Source of the DNA: Flavobacterium sp.
GTDB lineage: Bacteria > Bacteroidota > Bacteroidia > Flavobacteriales > Flavobacteriaceae
DNA: 64,000 nucleotides
Assembly (NCBI RefSeq): GCF_027531705.1
Contig: NZ_JAPZSP010000018.1
Span: 248,001 to 312,000, forward strand
Direction of reading: 5' to 3'
The first letter of the stretch is position 1, and each line of letters starts with the position of its first letter. A program made the position numbers and the translations under genes. Positions 27,526-37,361 of this stretch are shown piece by piece. Below the pieces are notes generated by a model. The model did not search any database. It saw only the letters and a program-made list of their open reading frames with translations, and was not told the origin of the DNA.

Positions 27526-27561
27526 AACCACTAATTTACATTTTATTGCAAACTAGTGGTT
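27526..27561. terminator. Bidirectional terminator between hybrid kinase and T9SS protein
   Basis: AACCACTA (27526-27533) pairs with TAGTGGTT (27554-27561), with A-rich flank to the left and T/A-rich flank to the right. Loop of 20 bases. It lies between two converging 3' ends. Confidence 0.6.
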
Positions 27562-27583
27562 AAAAAGTTAATTCATTTCCAGT

Positions 27584-29524
27584 TTATTTCTTTATAATTT
27601 TCTCCACTTTTTGTCCTTTATCAGAAGTTATTTTTAAGAAATAAGTTCCTGCAGCTCTTTGAGAAACATCAACACTTGCTTTTTCGGCAGATGTTATATT
27701 TGTTTCTAATAATCTTCCATATACATCATACAACTGAATTAATTGAATGACACCATCACTAGCAACAGTAACGATTGAATTGGCTGGATTAGGGTAAATT
27801 GAAATTGACTTATCAATCGTATTTATTGAAACACTCAAGGTTTGAAAGGTTGTATTAGCTGTGTTTGTTGTAACGATTAATGGAATTGTATCAACGGTAT
27901 AATCATAATCAAATGATATTTTGGTGTTATTTGACACAGTTGACCCAACAGGAAGATTATCAAGTGTTTTGATTTTAAACAAAATTCCACCTGAACCACC
28001 AGGTTCTCCACCTTGCATACTACTTCTTAAATGGAACATAGCTACGTTGTTTTGAACTTGAACTAATGCTTTGTTATATTCAATCGGCGCTGAGGGATTG
28101 CTAAGAAAAGAGCTAAGAATTTGCAGCGAATTTATATCAAACTTAGCTGTATCAATAACCATTTTTGCAACAGCATAATTTGCATTTGCCGTAGCTTCGT
28201 TTTCTATATTTATAACATAATTCAAGTACTCACCAATATCTGTAGATGGTAAACTCGCACCTTCCATACATTTTATCCAGCAAGCGTCATTTGTATTTGA
28301 AATTGTTTGATTTAATACAAAATTATTATCAATCTGTGTACTTGGCTCTTCACCATCAGGATTAATTGTGGTAGAAAATTGTAGCGACTGTCCATTAGTA
28401 AAAGATACTGCTGGTTGCAAACTTACTCTTACTACTCTACTTTCAAAAGGTTTCAAATCGGTATAACCAAGTGTTAACAAACCAGCACTTTGGTTAGACA
28501 CAACAGTGTTGGATGGTAACTCTGGGCTAACAGAATTAAACAATGAAGAATTATACGAAAACGTAACTTGACCGCTCTGTGTTTGATTCCCTTTATTTCT
28601 GTACATTATTTCATAAGTAGGAAGTGTTAATGACCCTTCAGCCGGAAGCACAATTGGCAACATTACTACCTCTACATCAAAATGTTGACCAATTGGAGTT
28701 ACTACAAAATCATAGTTAAAAACATTATCATTTGTATTTAAGAAGCTAGTAGTTGAAGTAGGCGCAGTAAATGAAAACCATTCTGAATGTTCAAAAACTG
28801 GTTCAAAATTAAAAACACCCGTTTCCTTAGTATTTAAAATAAATTCTCCTAGTGAATTGGTAACAGTCTGCAATTTATCACTTCCAAATGTACACACTAA
28901 TTTTATGTTGGCCTGTGGAATATCTGTTGCATCAATACCATTGCTTGCCGCATCAAAAAGAATCTTTCCAGAAATTTTATTGAAAGAACCTCCTGGCGCA
29001 TACGAACAATAAGAATCCACAATGTAATTAGGACTACCTGGTCCTTCGTCGATTAAAGACTCTACTTCCCCTTCATCAGCACATATATATACCAAGTTGG
29101 GAGTATTACCTCCAATATTCAATCCTTCATTAATACCATTTTTGGCATAAATAGAAAGTAAGTTATTATTATTTTCAACTTTTAATAATGTCAAGTGAAT
29201 TAATGTAGATACATCAATTGTTTCAAAATCATTTTGGTCACATTCTAACTCTCTAAGATTAGTAAAATATTCAAGACCAACTAAATTAGTTATTGACGAT
29301 TGCGATACATCAAGCTTGTAAACAAGTATAGCTTCTTGTTGCGAAATCTGAAAATCATTGTTCGCATCAATTTTTATATTCTCGTCTAAAGAATTTTTAG
29401 CAATAGAATTGCCCACACTTGACTGTAACAACTTGTTTTTAAAACTGTTGCCGTCAAATAGAATTGTCTGACTGCTGGCTATGCCTGAAAATAAAATCAG
29501 TAGTAGGAAGGTAATATTTTTCAT
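27584..29524 (-). CDS. Secreted T9SS surface protein with leucine-rich repeats
   Basis: 646 residues. Signal peptide 1-18. Residues about 45-140 contain a dockerin-like acidic stretch (DANNDFQISQQEA) and leucine-rich repeats (ITNLVGLEYFTNLRELECDQ). A beta-sandwich domain begins near 182 (KISGKILFDAASNG), then an adhesion-type region. About residues 425-565 form a domain starting STDIGEYLNYVINIENEA and ending with GGSGGILFKIKTLDNLPVGS; I believe it belongs to the family now called DUF7619. The last 75 residues (SISIYPNPANSIVTV to QKVEKIIKK) are a type A T9SS sorting domain. The DUF7619-like domain is shared with the gene at 32526, on the other side of the two-component genes. Function unknown; probably a surface-exposed binding protein. 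Confidence 0.82.
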   Translation of the reverse strand: MKNITFLLLILFSGIASSQTILFDGNSFKNKLLQSSVGNSIAKNSLDENIKIDANNDFQISQQEAILVYKLDVSQSSITNLVGLEYFTNLRELECDQNDFETIDVSTLIHLTLLKVENNNNLLSIYAKNGINEGLNIGGNTPNLVYICADEGEVESLIDEGPGSPNYIVDSYCSYAPGGSFNKISGKILFDAASNGIDATDIPQANIKLVCTFGSDKLQTVTNSLGEFILNTKETGVFNFEPVFEHSEWFSFTAPTSTTSFLNTNDNVFNYDFVVTPIGQHFDVEVVMLPIVLPAEGSLTLPTYEIMYRNKGNQTQSGQVTFSYNSSLFNSVSPELPSNTVVSNQSAGLLTLGYTDLKPFESRVVRVSLQPAVSFTNGQSLQFSTTINPDGEEPSTQIDNNFVLNQTISNTNDACWIKCMEGASLPSTDIGEYLNYVINIENEATANANYAVAKMVIDTAKFDINSLQILSSFLSNPSAPIEYNKALVQVQNNVAMFHLRSSMQGGEPGGSGGILFKIKTLDNLPVGSTVSNNTKISFDYDYTVDTIPLIVTTNTANTTFQTLSVSINTIDKSISIYPNPANSIVTVASDGVIQLIQLYDVYGRLLETNITSAEKASVDVSQRAAGTYFLKITSDKGQKVEKIIKK

Positions 29525-29565
29525 TTTCTTGTAGGTTTGGTTAAACTTGGGGTTGTTTATTGGTG

Positions 29566-29573
29566 CAAAAATA
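29566..29573 (-). promoter_or_regulatory. -7 box of the LRR/T9SS gene
   Basis: TATTTTTG on the minus strand matches TAnnTTTG, about 42 bases before the start codon. The region further upstream is the 3' end of the response regulator gene and has no clear -33 TTG, so read-through from the regulator operon is also possible. Confidence 0.4.
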
Positions 29574-29579
29574 TACTTT

Positions 29580-30347
29580 TTAATTTAATTTTCTTAATAA
29601 AACATCTTGTAATTGTTCTCTTTTTCTCTGAGAAATAGGTAGTTGACTATCATCATTCATAAGAACAAAACCATTATCTTTTTTTACATACGACTTTACA
29701 TAAGCCAGATTAATCAAATGCGATTGATGAATTCTGACAAAATCATGTTCCGTTAATAGTTCTTCATATTCTTTTAATGTTTTAGAAATCAGAATAGGTT
29801 TTCTATTTTTTATAAAAAACTTAGTGTAATTATCATCACTTTCACATCTTATAATATCGCTAATATCTAAAAGATGGATACCGTCAGAATTTGACAATGC
29901 AATTCGTTTGAAATTATCTGCTTTTTTTCTGATGTTTTCTAAAAGTAAATCGATGTGTGAATAGTCATTATCTTTTTCTAAGACATTTCTAATCTTATCA
30001 ATTACTTTTTCTAAATCGTCAGGACTAACCGGTTTAAGCAAAAAATCTAAAGCACTAAATCGAAATGCTTTTATTGCATAATGTTCGTAAGCAGTTATAA
30101 AAACTATATGTGAAGTTACTTTTCCATTTATTTCAGAAAGTTTTTCAAGCATGTCAAATCCAGTTCCGTCATTCATCTGAATATCTAAAAAAACCACTTG
30201 AGGATCTATTTTCGTCAATGTATTAACACCACTTGCTACACTATCTGCTTCGCCAATAATTTTGATATCGGGAGCATATAATGCTAGTAATCCTTTCATT
30301 CCTTCTCTAAGATTAACATCATCATCTATGAGTACAGCTGTTATCAT
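29580..30347 (-). CDS. LytTR-family response regulator
   Basis: 255 residues. Receiver domain with acidic residues at 8-10, phosphoacceptor Asp55 in VVFLDIQMNDGTG and Lys105 in DFLLKPVSPDD. The C-terminal LytTR DNA-binding domain spans about 150-252, with SDIIRCESDDNYTKFFI and HDFVRIHQSHLINLAYVKSY. Such regulators bind direct repeats upstream of target genes. It lies 19 bases after the sensor kinase gene, forming a LytS/LytR-type operon. Its likely targets include the two related secreted-protein genes that flank the pair, but no operator was identified. Confidence 0.93.
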   Translation of the reverse strand: MITAVLIDDDVNLREGMKGLLALYAPDIKIIGEADSVASGVNTLTKIDPQVVFLDIQMNDGTGFDMLEKLSEINGKVTSHIVFITAYEHYAIKAFRFSALDFLLKPVSPDDLEKVIDKIRNVLEKDNDYSHIDLLLENIRKKADNFKRIALSNSDGIHLLDISDIIRCESDDNYTKFFIKNRKPILISKTLKEYEELLTEHDFVRIHQSHLINLAYVKSYVKKDNGFVLMNDDSQLPISQRKREQLQDVLLRKLN

Positions 30348-30366
30348 ATCTTTTTTTCTTATATTT

Positions 30367-32337
30367 TTAAATTACTGACAAATATTGTAATGGTAAAACT
30401 ACCGTTACTTTTGTTCCTTTTATTTCTCCTTTTTCTTCAATCTCTTCAATAGTTACTCTTGCCTCTTGATCGGTTGAATCTTCTACCATTTGCAATCTTT
30501 TCTTCGTAATATCCAATGCCATTGATTTATGCATTGAAACCAAATTTTCTTTCATTGCTTTAGATTGATTTATACCCATACCATTATCGGTAATAATACA
30601 TATCAAGCTATTATTTTGAATATAAAAATCCAACGTTATAAGCCCAGTATTTACTTTGGGGTTTATTCCGTGAATAATTGCATTTTCTACAAACGGCTGT
30701 AATAACAAAGGTGGCAAAGCAACATCATCTTCAATTTCTTTGCATTTATTAATTTTGAATTGAAAAGAATTATTAAAACGCAACTGTTCTAATTCAAGAT
30801 AATTTTGCAAACCTTCAATTTCCTTATCAATTGGTATTAAAGACTCTTTTGAATATTCGAGTGTTAATCGCATTAACTTAGAAAATTTAGCCAAATATTT
30901 AATAGCAGCATCGGTACTATTTTTTACAATAAAACTTGAAATTGAACCCAAACAGTTAAATATAAAGTGCGGATTCATTTGCAAGTGTAATGCCTTTTGT
31001 TCGTAAATTGCTAATTCTTTTTCGAGCGTTAATGTCTTTTTAAGTTGTGTTCTATTGTAAACCAAGAAAGCAATTCCAGAGGCAAAAAGTGCTAATAAAA
31101 CAGAAAAAATTATTTTAATTTTATTTGATTTTGCTTGCTCTCTAAAAACAATTTCTCTTTTTGCTTCTTGCTCTTTTTGAAGCATTTCTTTTCTATCAAA
31201 CTCAAAATTCATTTCGGCGCGTATGGTATTTTTAACTGTTTCGGCATTGGCAACGCTATCTTTAGCAACACTATACAATTTATAATGCTTTAATGCTTCA
31301 TATGTATTTCCTTGCTTTTCATATATTTCGCTCAATGTTTTTTCAAATGCATAAATTTTACCCATTGATTTAATTTCTTTAGCTAAATCCAACCCTTTGT
31401 TTGTAAACTCTAAAGCTTTATCGTATTTCTTTTGTTCGAGAAACAAAGCTCCCAAACTTGCATAAGCATTGGCAACTCCAAATTTATTTCCAATACTAGT
31501 AAACCCAATTAATGCTTTATTATTAAACTCAATAGCTTTATCTATAATCTTTTTTTCTTTATAATATAGTCCAATATTATAATTTAATTCCGCTAATCCT
31601 CTTGTATCAGGATACTTTTTAAAAAAAACATTGGATTTATCAAAATATTCCATTGCTTTCACTAGATTTTTTAGATTATAATAAACTAAGCCAATATTGC
31701 TAGTAGTAATACCAATATTTTTGTCATTGAGTTTTTCTTGTATACTTAAACATTTTTCATAATAAACCAATGCTTTAAAGTATTCTCCTTGAGATTTATA
31801 AGTAACACCTATATTATTATAAGCTATTAAAAGTTTTTTATTATTTTTTGTTTGCTCATAAATTTTTTGAGCTTTAAAAAAATACTCTAATGCTTTTGCA
31901 TAATTACTTTGCTCCATAAATACAAAACCAATACTACCATAAGCACGTGCTAATCCATCTTTTATTTCATTTATCTTTTGATCAGAACCAATTGGCATTT
32001 CATTTTCAAAAACAGCCTGCTCTTTAGAAAAATTATCAAGTGCTATAGCATAATTACCTAAAATGATATTAGCATTTCCAATATGATGGTAGGCATTTCC
32101 TTCTTCTATTTTAAAACCAATCTTTTTGGAAAGCAGCAATGCTTTTTTAGCATATTCAAGCATCAACTTTGCATTGCTTGTTTTATATTCATCGGCGATT
32201 GCATTAAGCGTTTTAGCTTTTACAATATCACTTTTAGTGTTTTTTAATTGAATAGTCAAACTATCAATGACTTTGTTTTGTGCAGTGACAAGCAAAGTAA
32301 AAGAAAAAAGAAAAACTAAAAGTAATTTTGACTTCAT
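30367..32337 (-). CDS. TPR-containing LytS-type sensor histidine kinase
   Basis: 656 residues. Signal peptide 1-19, then seven or more tetratricopeptide repeats in the periplasm (about 30-375, for example LVKAMEYFDKSNVFFKKYPD), a coiled coil, and one membrane segment near 405-425 (IIFSVLLALFASGIAFLVYN). The His_kinase domain carries His457 in LQMNPHFIFNCLGS, and the ATPase part has LPPLLLQPFVENAIIHGI and ITDNGMGIN. This is the common Bacteroidota layout of periplasmic TPR sensor plus LytS-like kinase. It is encoded with a LytTR regulator, which it should phosphorylate. A TACTTTTG box at 32361-32354 gives it its own promoter. Confidence 0.93.
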   Translation of the reverse strand: MKSKLLLVFLFSFTLLVTAQNKVIDSLTIQLKNTKSDIVKAKTLNAIADEYKTSNAKLMLEYAKKALLLSKKIGFKIEEGNAYHHIGNANIILGNYAIALDNFSKEQAVFENEMPIGSDQKINEIKDGLARAYGSIGFVFMEQSNYAKALEYFFKAQKIYEQTKNNKKLLIAYNNIGVTYKSQGEYFKALVYYEKCLSIQEKLNDKNIGITTSNIGLVYYNLKNLVKAMEYFDKSNVFFKKYPDTRGLAELNYNIGLYYKEKKIIDKAIEFNNKALIGFTSIGNKFGVANAYASLGALFLEQKKYDKALEFTNKGLDLAKEIKSMGKIYAFEKTLSEIYEKQGNTYEALKHYKLYSVAKDSVANAETVKNTIRAEMNFEFDRKEMLQKEQEAKREIVFREQAKSNKIKIIFSVLLALFASGIAFLVYNRTQLKKTLTLEKELAIYEQKALHLQMNPHFIFNCLGSISSFIVKNSTDAAIKYLAKFSKLMRLTLEYSKESLIPIDKEIEGLQNYLELEQLRFNNSFQFKINKCKEIEDDVALPPLLLQPFVENAIIHGINPKVNTGLITLDFYIQNNSLICIITDNGMGINQSKAMKENLVSMHKSMALDITKKRLQMVEDSTDQEARVTIEEIEEKGEIKGTKVTVVLPLQYLSVI

Positions 32338-32353
32338 AGGCTATTATTCAAAA

Positions 32354-32361
32354 CAAAAGTA
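32354..32361 (-). promoter_or_regulatory. -7 box of the sensor kinase operon
   Basis: TACTTTTG on the minus strand, 16 bases before the kinase start codon. No -33 TTG at the usual distance. Confidence 0.4.
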
Positions 32362-32447
32362 AACTTTCCATTTAAAAAAGCCTATATAAATTAGAATTCG
32401 ATAGGTTTGGTCGAGAATTCGATTTTTTAACATCAAAAAAATAAAAA

Positions 32448-32480
32448 AACTCCATCAAAGTTTAAAACTTTGATGGAGTT
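32448..32480 (-). terminator. Terminator of the small T9SS gene
   Basis: A perfect 13-base stem (32448-32460 with 32468-32480), loop of 7 bases, followed on the minus strand by a run of T with one A. It lies 46 bases after the stop at 32526 and separates that gene from the kinase operon. Confidence 0.85.
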
Positions 32481-32525
32481 TGAAATTCTTGTTCGCCGTT
32501 GCTAACTGAATAACAAATTAGCAAC

Positions 32526-33257
32526 TTACTGTTTAACGATACGAATTACTTTCTGTCCATTGTCAGACGTTACTCTAACATAATAAACTCCATCAAGTTT
32601 AGTAGAAATATCAAAAGATTTAGAAGGCTCATCGGCAAAAATAGTTTCCATAATTTGGTTTTGCTCATTAAGTAAATCAACCGATCTAATTACTGAGTTA
32701 CAAGTAACTGTTAGGTTTGAGTCCGCAGGAATTGGATAGGCTGTAATAGATGAATCAACCAAAGCTGAAGTACCGTTTGTAAAAACCGTTTGCTCTATAT
32801 TAGTTTGTTTTATTACTAACGAATTATCCATCTTGATAGTGGCATTCAAAAGTAACAGATCGCCAACTTCCACATCAGTTTTCGTTTTTACTCGGAATAA
32901 AATACCTCCTGAACCTCCGGGCTGAGTACAACATGGCAAACCTCTCGCGCAACATCTATGCGGTTTTAAAAGTATTAAAGGATTACTGTTAGAGGTAGTA
33001 ATTTCAGAATCATAACAAGAACTTAAAATAACCAAAGTTGAAATATCAAACTGATTTTGATCAATAGAAAGCTTAACGGTTATGTCATTCTCTGAATTTT
33101 CAAATTTTAACTCATAATCCAAATACTCCCCAATTTTAGAGGGTGCAACTTTGTTTCCAGAAAGGCAGGTAAGACGGCTTTCTGATTGCGCCATAGATTG
33201 TTGTGTTCCAGCTAAAGATGCGATAGCTACCACTAAAGATAAAATAATTTTTTTCAT
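32526..33257 (-). CDS. Small secreted T9SS protein with Cys-rich insert, related to the LRR protein
   Basis: 243 residues. Signal peptide 1-23 ending SMAQ. The mature part begins at once with a DUF7619-like domain (CLSGNKVAPSKIGEYLDYEL, QFDISTLVILSS, PGGSGGILFRVKTKTDVEVGD), matching residues about 415-560 of the protein at 27584. Where that protein has a plain loop, this one has RCCARGLPCCTQPGG, four cysteines in seven residues, after an upstream pair (Cys31 in RLTCLSG and one in SSCYDSE). The last 75 residues (SSITAYPIPADSNLTVTCNS to VIRIVKQ) are a T9SS sorting domain. It is thus the large protein reduced to its last two domains. Function unknown; the cysteine cluster could bind metal or form disulfides. 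Confidence 0.8.
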   Translation of the reverse strand: MKKIILSLVVAIASLAGTQQSMAQSESRLTCLSGNKVAPSKIGEYLDYELKFENSENDITVKLSIDQNQFDISTLVILSSCYDSEITTSNSNPLILLKPHRCCARGLPCCTQPGGSGGILFRVKTKTDVEVGDLLLLNATIKMDNSLVIKQTNIEQTVFTNGTSALVDSSITAYPIPADSNLTVTCNSVIRSVDLLNEQNQIMETIFADEPSKSFDISTKLDGVYYVRVTSDNGQKVIRIVKQ

Positions 33258-33580
33258 TTTGGTTAAATTTATTTGGTTAATTATCTTACAATACTATTGT
33301 TTATTGTTTATTGTTTATTAACAAATAATTAACATAAATAAATATTAAACATTCAAATAAATTACAAAAAAAATAAAAATTTAATCAGAACAAAAGAATT
33401 TTTATTATGTTATTAATAATAAAATATGAAAATACTTATATTTTCAATATAAATACATAATGATATAAACAAAAAAATGCCATTTCAGCAAAAAGATACA
33501 TAACAACTAAGCTAATGTTATTTTTTTAAGCCGAAATGACAATTTTATAAATTTACAATTCTTATATACTAAACAAAATA
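33258..33580. other. Intergenic region between small T9SS gene and eno
   Basis: 323 very AT-rich bases without a credible open frame. It contains three tandem copies of ATTGTTT (33296-33316) near the promoter side of the T9SS gene and the presumed eno terminator at 33471-33540. No clear promoter was recognised for the T9SS gene. Confidence 0.6.
33471..33540 (-). terminator. Probable terminator of eno
   Basis: Arms 33530-33540 and 33479-33489 pair over 11 bases on the minus-strand RNA, using two G-U pairs that would be mismatches on the plus strand, followed by a T-run (33478-33472). The loop is long, 40 bases. The strand-specific pairing and T-run favour a terminator for eno. Confidence 0.5.
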
Positions 33581-34873
<1,293 letters not shown>

Positions 34874-35003
34874 TTATGATTTTATTAATTTTTAATTCAC
34901 TTTTTTGTCAATACCACAAATTTAAACAATCTAAAACACTCTAAATCATTACAATTAAAAAACTTATAAACGCAATCGTTTTAGTAATTGTCATTATGGT
35001 ATA

Positions 35004-35126
35004 ATTTGAAGCGGATGGCTTGGGATTTATTAGTTATCCATATTCCTGCTGTACGTTCCAATCTTAGGTTGCGGTTTTCGTTTTGCGAAAACCGCAACCT
35101 AAGGATTTCCACTTCAATCAGGGCTA
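35004..35126 (-). repeat. Conserved-flank palindromic repeat, copy D (inverted)
   Basis: Read on the minus strand it begins TAGCCCTGATTGAAGTGG, then AAATC, a perfect 18-base inverted repeat (arms 35063-35080 and 35086-35103, loop of five), then GATTGGAACGTACAGCAGGA, and ends AATCCCAAGCC and CGCTTCAAAT. The outer boxes match copies A-C, but here CCTG/CAGG replace the CCCG/CGGG of A and B. It fills most of the carA/eno gap, immediately downstream of carA. An open frame of 75 codons across it (34981-35208) is not believable. Confidence 0.85.
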
Positions 35127-35137
35127 AGAGAGTTTCC

Positions 35138-36259
35138 TTATACTTCTTGTAAACTTTTGGATTTTTGCATTGCAGCAACAAACTCATCAAACAAATAAGA
35201 CGAATCATGTGGACCTGGGCTAGCTTCTGGATGATACTGAACAGAAAAACAATCTTTAGATTTCATTTTCATACCAGCCACAGTATTGTCGTTTATATGA
35301 TAGTGTGTAATTTCTAAATCTTGGTGTTTTTCTAATTCTTCTCTGTTTACTGCAAATCCATGATTTTGCGAAGTAATTTCACCTTTCCCTGTCAATATAT
35401 TCATAACAGGATGATTGATTCCTCTATGACCGTTAAACATTTTATATGTAGAAACTCCGTTTGCAAGGCCAATAATTTGGTGTCCAAGACAAATTCCAAA
35501 AATAGGTTTGTCTGAAGCTATCATTTGCTTGGCGGTTTCTTGCACCTGCTCCAATGGCTCTGGATCGCCTGGCCCATTAGACAAGAAATAACCATCAGGA
35601 TTAAACGCTTTTAAATCATCAAAGGAAGCGTTGTATGGAAACACTTTTATGTAGCAATCTCTTTTGGCAAGGTTTCTCAAGATATTTCTTTTGATACCCA
35701 AATCTAAAGTAGCGATTTTATAAGTTGCATTTTCGTTACCAAAAAAATAAGGTTCTTTTGTTGAAACTTTTGATGCCAACTCCAAACCTTTCATATCTGG
35801 AACATTTGCTAATTGCTTTTTCAATTCATCTATTGATGTTCCATCAGTTGATATTACAGCGTTTTGTGCTCCGTTATCTCTAATATAACTTACTAAGGCT
35901 CTTGTATCAACATCGGAAATACAAACTAAATTTTGCTTTTCAAAATAATCGTAAAGGTTACTTTCAGAATCTGGTCGTGAATGGTTGAAGCTAAAGTTTT
36001 TGCAAACCAAACCAGCAATCATAATTTTTTCAGATTCTACTTCGTTTGCATTTACTCCATAATTTCCAATATGAGAATTGGTTGCTACCATTATTTGTCC
36101 AAAATAAGATGGATCAGTGAAGATTTCTTGGTAACCTGTCATTCCAGTATTGAAGCAAACTTCTCCAAAAGTAGTTCCCGAAATACCGATAGATTTTCCG
36201 TAAAAAATGGTTCCGTCTGCTAGAAGCAATATGGCTTGTGGTCGTGTTGTGTATTTCAT
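35138..36259 (-). CDS. carA: Carbamoyl-phosphate synthase small subunit
   Basis: 373 residues. N-terminal CPSase small-chain domain (LLLADGTIFYGKSIGISGTT, CFNTGMTGYQEIFTDPSYFG) and a C-terminal class I glutamine amidotransferase domain with GYFLSNGPGDPEPL, the nucleophile Cys257 in IFGICLGHQIIGLANG, and YHPEASPGPHDS with the catalytic His-Glu. It releases ammonia from glutamine for carbamoyl phosphate, used in pyrimidine and arginine synthesis. The large-subunit gene carB is not adjacent. The gene is bracketed by two oppositely oriented copies (B and D) of the palindromic repeat. Confidence 0.97.
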   Translation of the reverse strand: MKYTTRPQAILLLADGTIFYGKSIGISGTTFGEVCFNTGMTGYQEIFTDPSYFGQIMVATNSHIGNYGVNANEVESEKIMIAGLVCKNFSFNHSRPDSESNLYDYFEKQNLVCISDVDTRALVSYIRDNGAQNAVISTDGTSIDELKKQLANVPDMKGLELASKVSTKEPYFFGNENATYKIATLDLGIKRNILRNLAKRDCYIKVFPYNASFDDLKAFNPDGYFLSNGPGDPEPLEQVQETAKQMIASDKPIFGICLGHQIIGLANGVSTYKMFNGHRGINHPVMNILTGKGEITSQNHGFAVNREELEKHQDLEITHYHINDNTVAGMKMKSKDCFSVQYHPEASPGPHDSSYLFDEFVAAMQKSKSLQEV

Positions 36260-36413
36260 TCGTTGTAGTTATTGTTTGTTATTGGTCTCATGGAACTTCG
36301 CTCTGCTTCGTTACATTCGTCGTAGTTAGTTGTGTTTTGCAAATTTATGATATTCGTATTTAATACTAAAGTTGTTTTATTAAAGTTTATAAACAATCAA
36401 ATAGTTTGCTTTC

Positions 36414-36522
36414 TAGCCCCGATTGGAGTGCAAATCCTTTTCTTTTTTCTTTAAAAAGAAAAGATTGGAACGGAAAGCGGGAAATGCCATTACTAATAAA
36501 GCCCGAGCCATTCGCTTCTGAT
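36414..36522 (+). repeat. Conserved-flank palindromic repeat, copy B
   Basis: Begins TAGCCCCGATTGGAGTGC, then AAATC, an 11-base inverted repeat made only of C/T against G/A (36437-36447 with 36453-36463), then GATTGGAACGGAAAGCGGGA, and ends AAGCCCGAGCC and CGCTTCTGAT. Flanks match copies A, C and D. The outer CCCG/CGGG pair is the same as in copy A. It lies upstream of carA, in opposite orientation to copy D. Confidence 0.85.
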
Positions 36523-36550
36523 TTTTACATAGAATTTAGGCATAAAAAAA

Positions 36551-36572
36551 GGATAAACTCGAAAGTTTATCC
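36551..36572 (-). terminator. Terminator of the small secreted protein gene
   Basis: Perfect 9-base stem (36551-36559 with 36564-36572), loop of four (TTCG on the minus strand), A-run and T-run flanks. It is almost identical to the terminator after rplQ, differing at one stem base. Confidence 0.85.
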
Positions 36573-36582
36573 TTTTTTAAAT

Positions 36583-37275
36583 TTACTTTAGTGTTAGATA
36601 ATAATTAAAAATACTTTTAATATCATTATCATTTGAAAAAGACATATCGTATTTTGCAACATAGTCCTTAACAAGTTCCTTTTTATCTTTAAGATAATTT
36701 AAAACTGTACTTTTATTTAGCTTGACTTTTTCATATTTTCCATTAATAAAAAAATAATAATTATATTTTTGTAAATATGAATCATTCTGCATTCGTTCTT
36801 GCGTAAGAGGATTGAAATCCCCTTTTTTTATATAGACTTCATAACCTTTGTATACTTTAACTTTACCCTTATTTACAATCTCAAGAAACATTCCATTCAT
36901 TAAATCATCTTTAAAGAACTTATATTTATTAGAGGCATGTATAACATATTCAATATTCTCTGTATCATATTGAAAAACTGAATCTTTTGACAATGCTGTT
37001 TCTAAAGTCAAATTTTTAAGATTAAAATTAAGATTATAAAGCTTAAAAGTAGCTTGATTCTTATCTATAACAGTAAATTGACCATCCCAACTTGGAAACA
37101 AATAAACCGAACCTAGATAATCAGTTTTAGAAGATTCTGAGCTAATCCTGTTTCCTTTTTTTAAAACAATATCTTGAATATTCTGAATGCTTGAATTATT
37201 ACCAATCTCGTTGTTTTGAGCATATAAAGCTGAAAAGCATAAAAAAACCGACAATAAGTTTATTAATTTTCTCAT
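36583..37275 (-). CDS. Hypothetical secreted protein
   Basis: 230 residues. Signal peptide 1-19 (LLSVFLCFSALYAQ). The mature part has no motif I recognise; visible features are DYLGSVYLFPSWDGQFTVID, ATFKLYNLNFNLKNLTLETA and many Lys/Asn/Tyr residues, giving a basic protein likely to be beta-rich. There is no lipobox, membrane segment or T9SS sorting domain, so it is probably periplasmic. It sits between the end of the ribosomal operon and carA, bracketed by two nearly identical terminators (37314-37335 and 36551-36572), which suggests insertion or duplication at this site. Function unknown. Confidence 0.75.
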   Translation of the reverse strand: MRKLINLLSVFLCFSALYAQNNEIGNNSSIQNIQDIVLKKGNRISSESSKTDYLGSVYLFPSWDGQFTVIDKNQATFKLYNLNFNLKNLTLETALSKDSVFQYDTENIEYVIHASNKYKFFKDDLMNGMFLEIVNKGKVKVYKGYEVYIKKGDFNPLTQERMQNDSYLQKYNYYFFINGKYEKVKLNKSTVLNYLKDKKELVKDYVAKYDMSFSNDNDIKSIFNYYLTLK

Positions 37276-37313
37276 AAATTATTTTAATTATATTGCAAAG
37301 AAAACAAAAAAAA

Positions 37314-37335
37314 GGATAAACTCGAAAGCTTATCC
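37314..37335 (-). terminator. Terminator of the ribosomal super-operon
   Basis: 9-base stem (37314-37322 with 37327-37335), TTCG loop on the minus strand, one G-U pair that only forms on that strand, followed by eight T. It lies 26 bases after the rplQ stop. Confidence 0.85.
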
Positions 37336-37361
37336 TTTTTATATTTATGAAATTGAATTCA

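Larger units (their letters stand above)
36260..36582. other. Intergenic region upstream of carA
   Basis: 323 bases containing repeat copy B (36414-36522) and the terminator of the small secreted protein (36551-36572). The 150 bases next to carA must carry its promoter, but no convincing TAnnTTTG box was found there, and no gene is seen. Confidence 0.6.

Noticed and set aside
34981..35208. Open frame of 75 codons overlapping the carA 3' end
   Set aside because: It consists mainly of repeat copy D and an out-of-frame piece of carA; no protein features.
36406..36591. Open frame across repeat copy B
   Set aside because: It is created by the repeat and adjoining terminator; composition is not protein-like.
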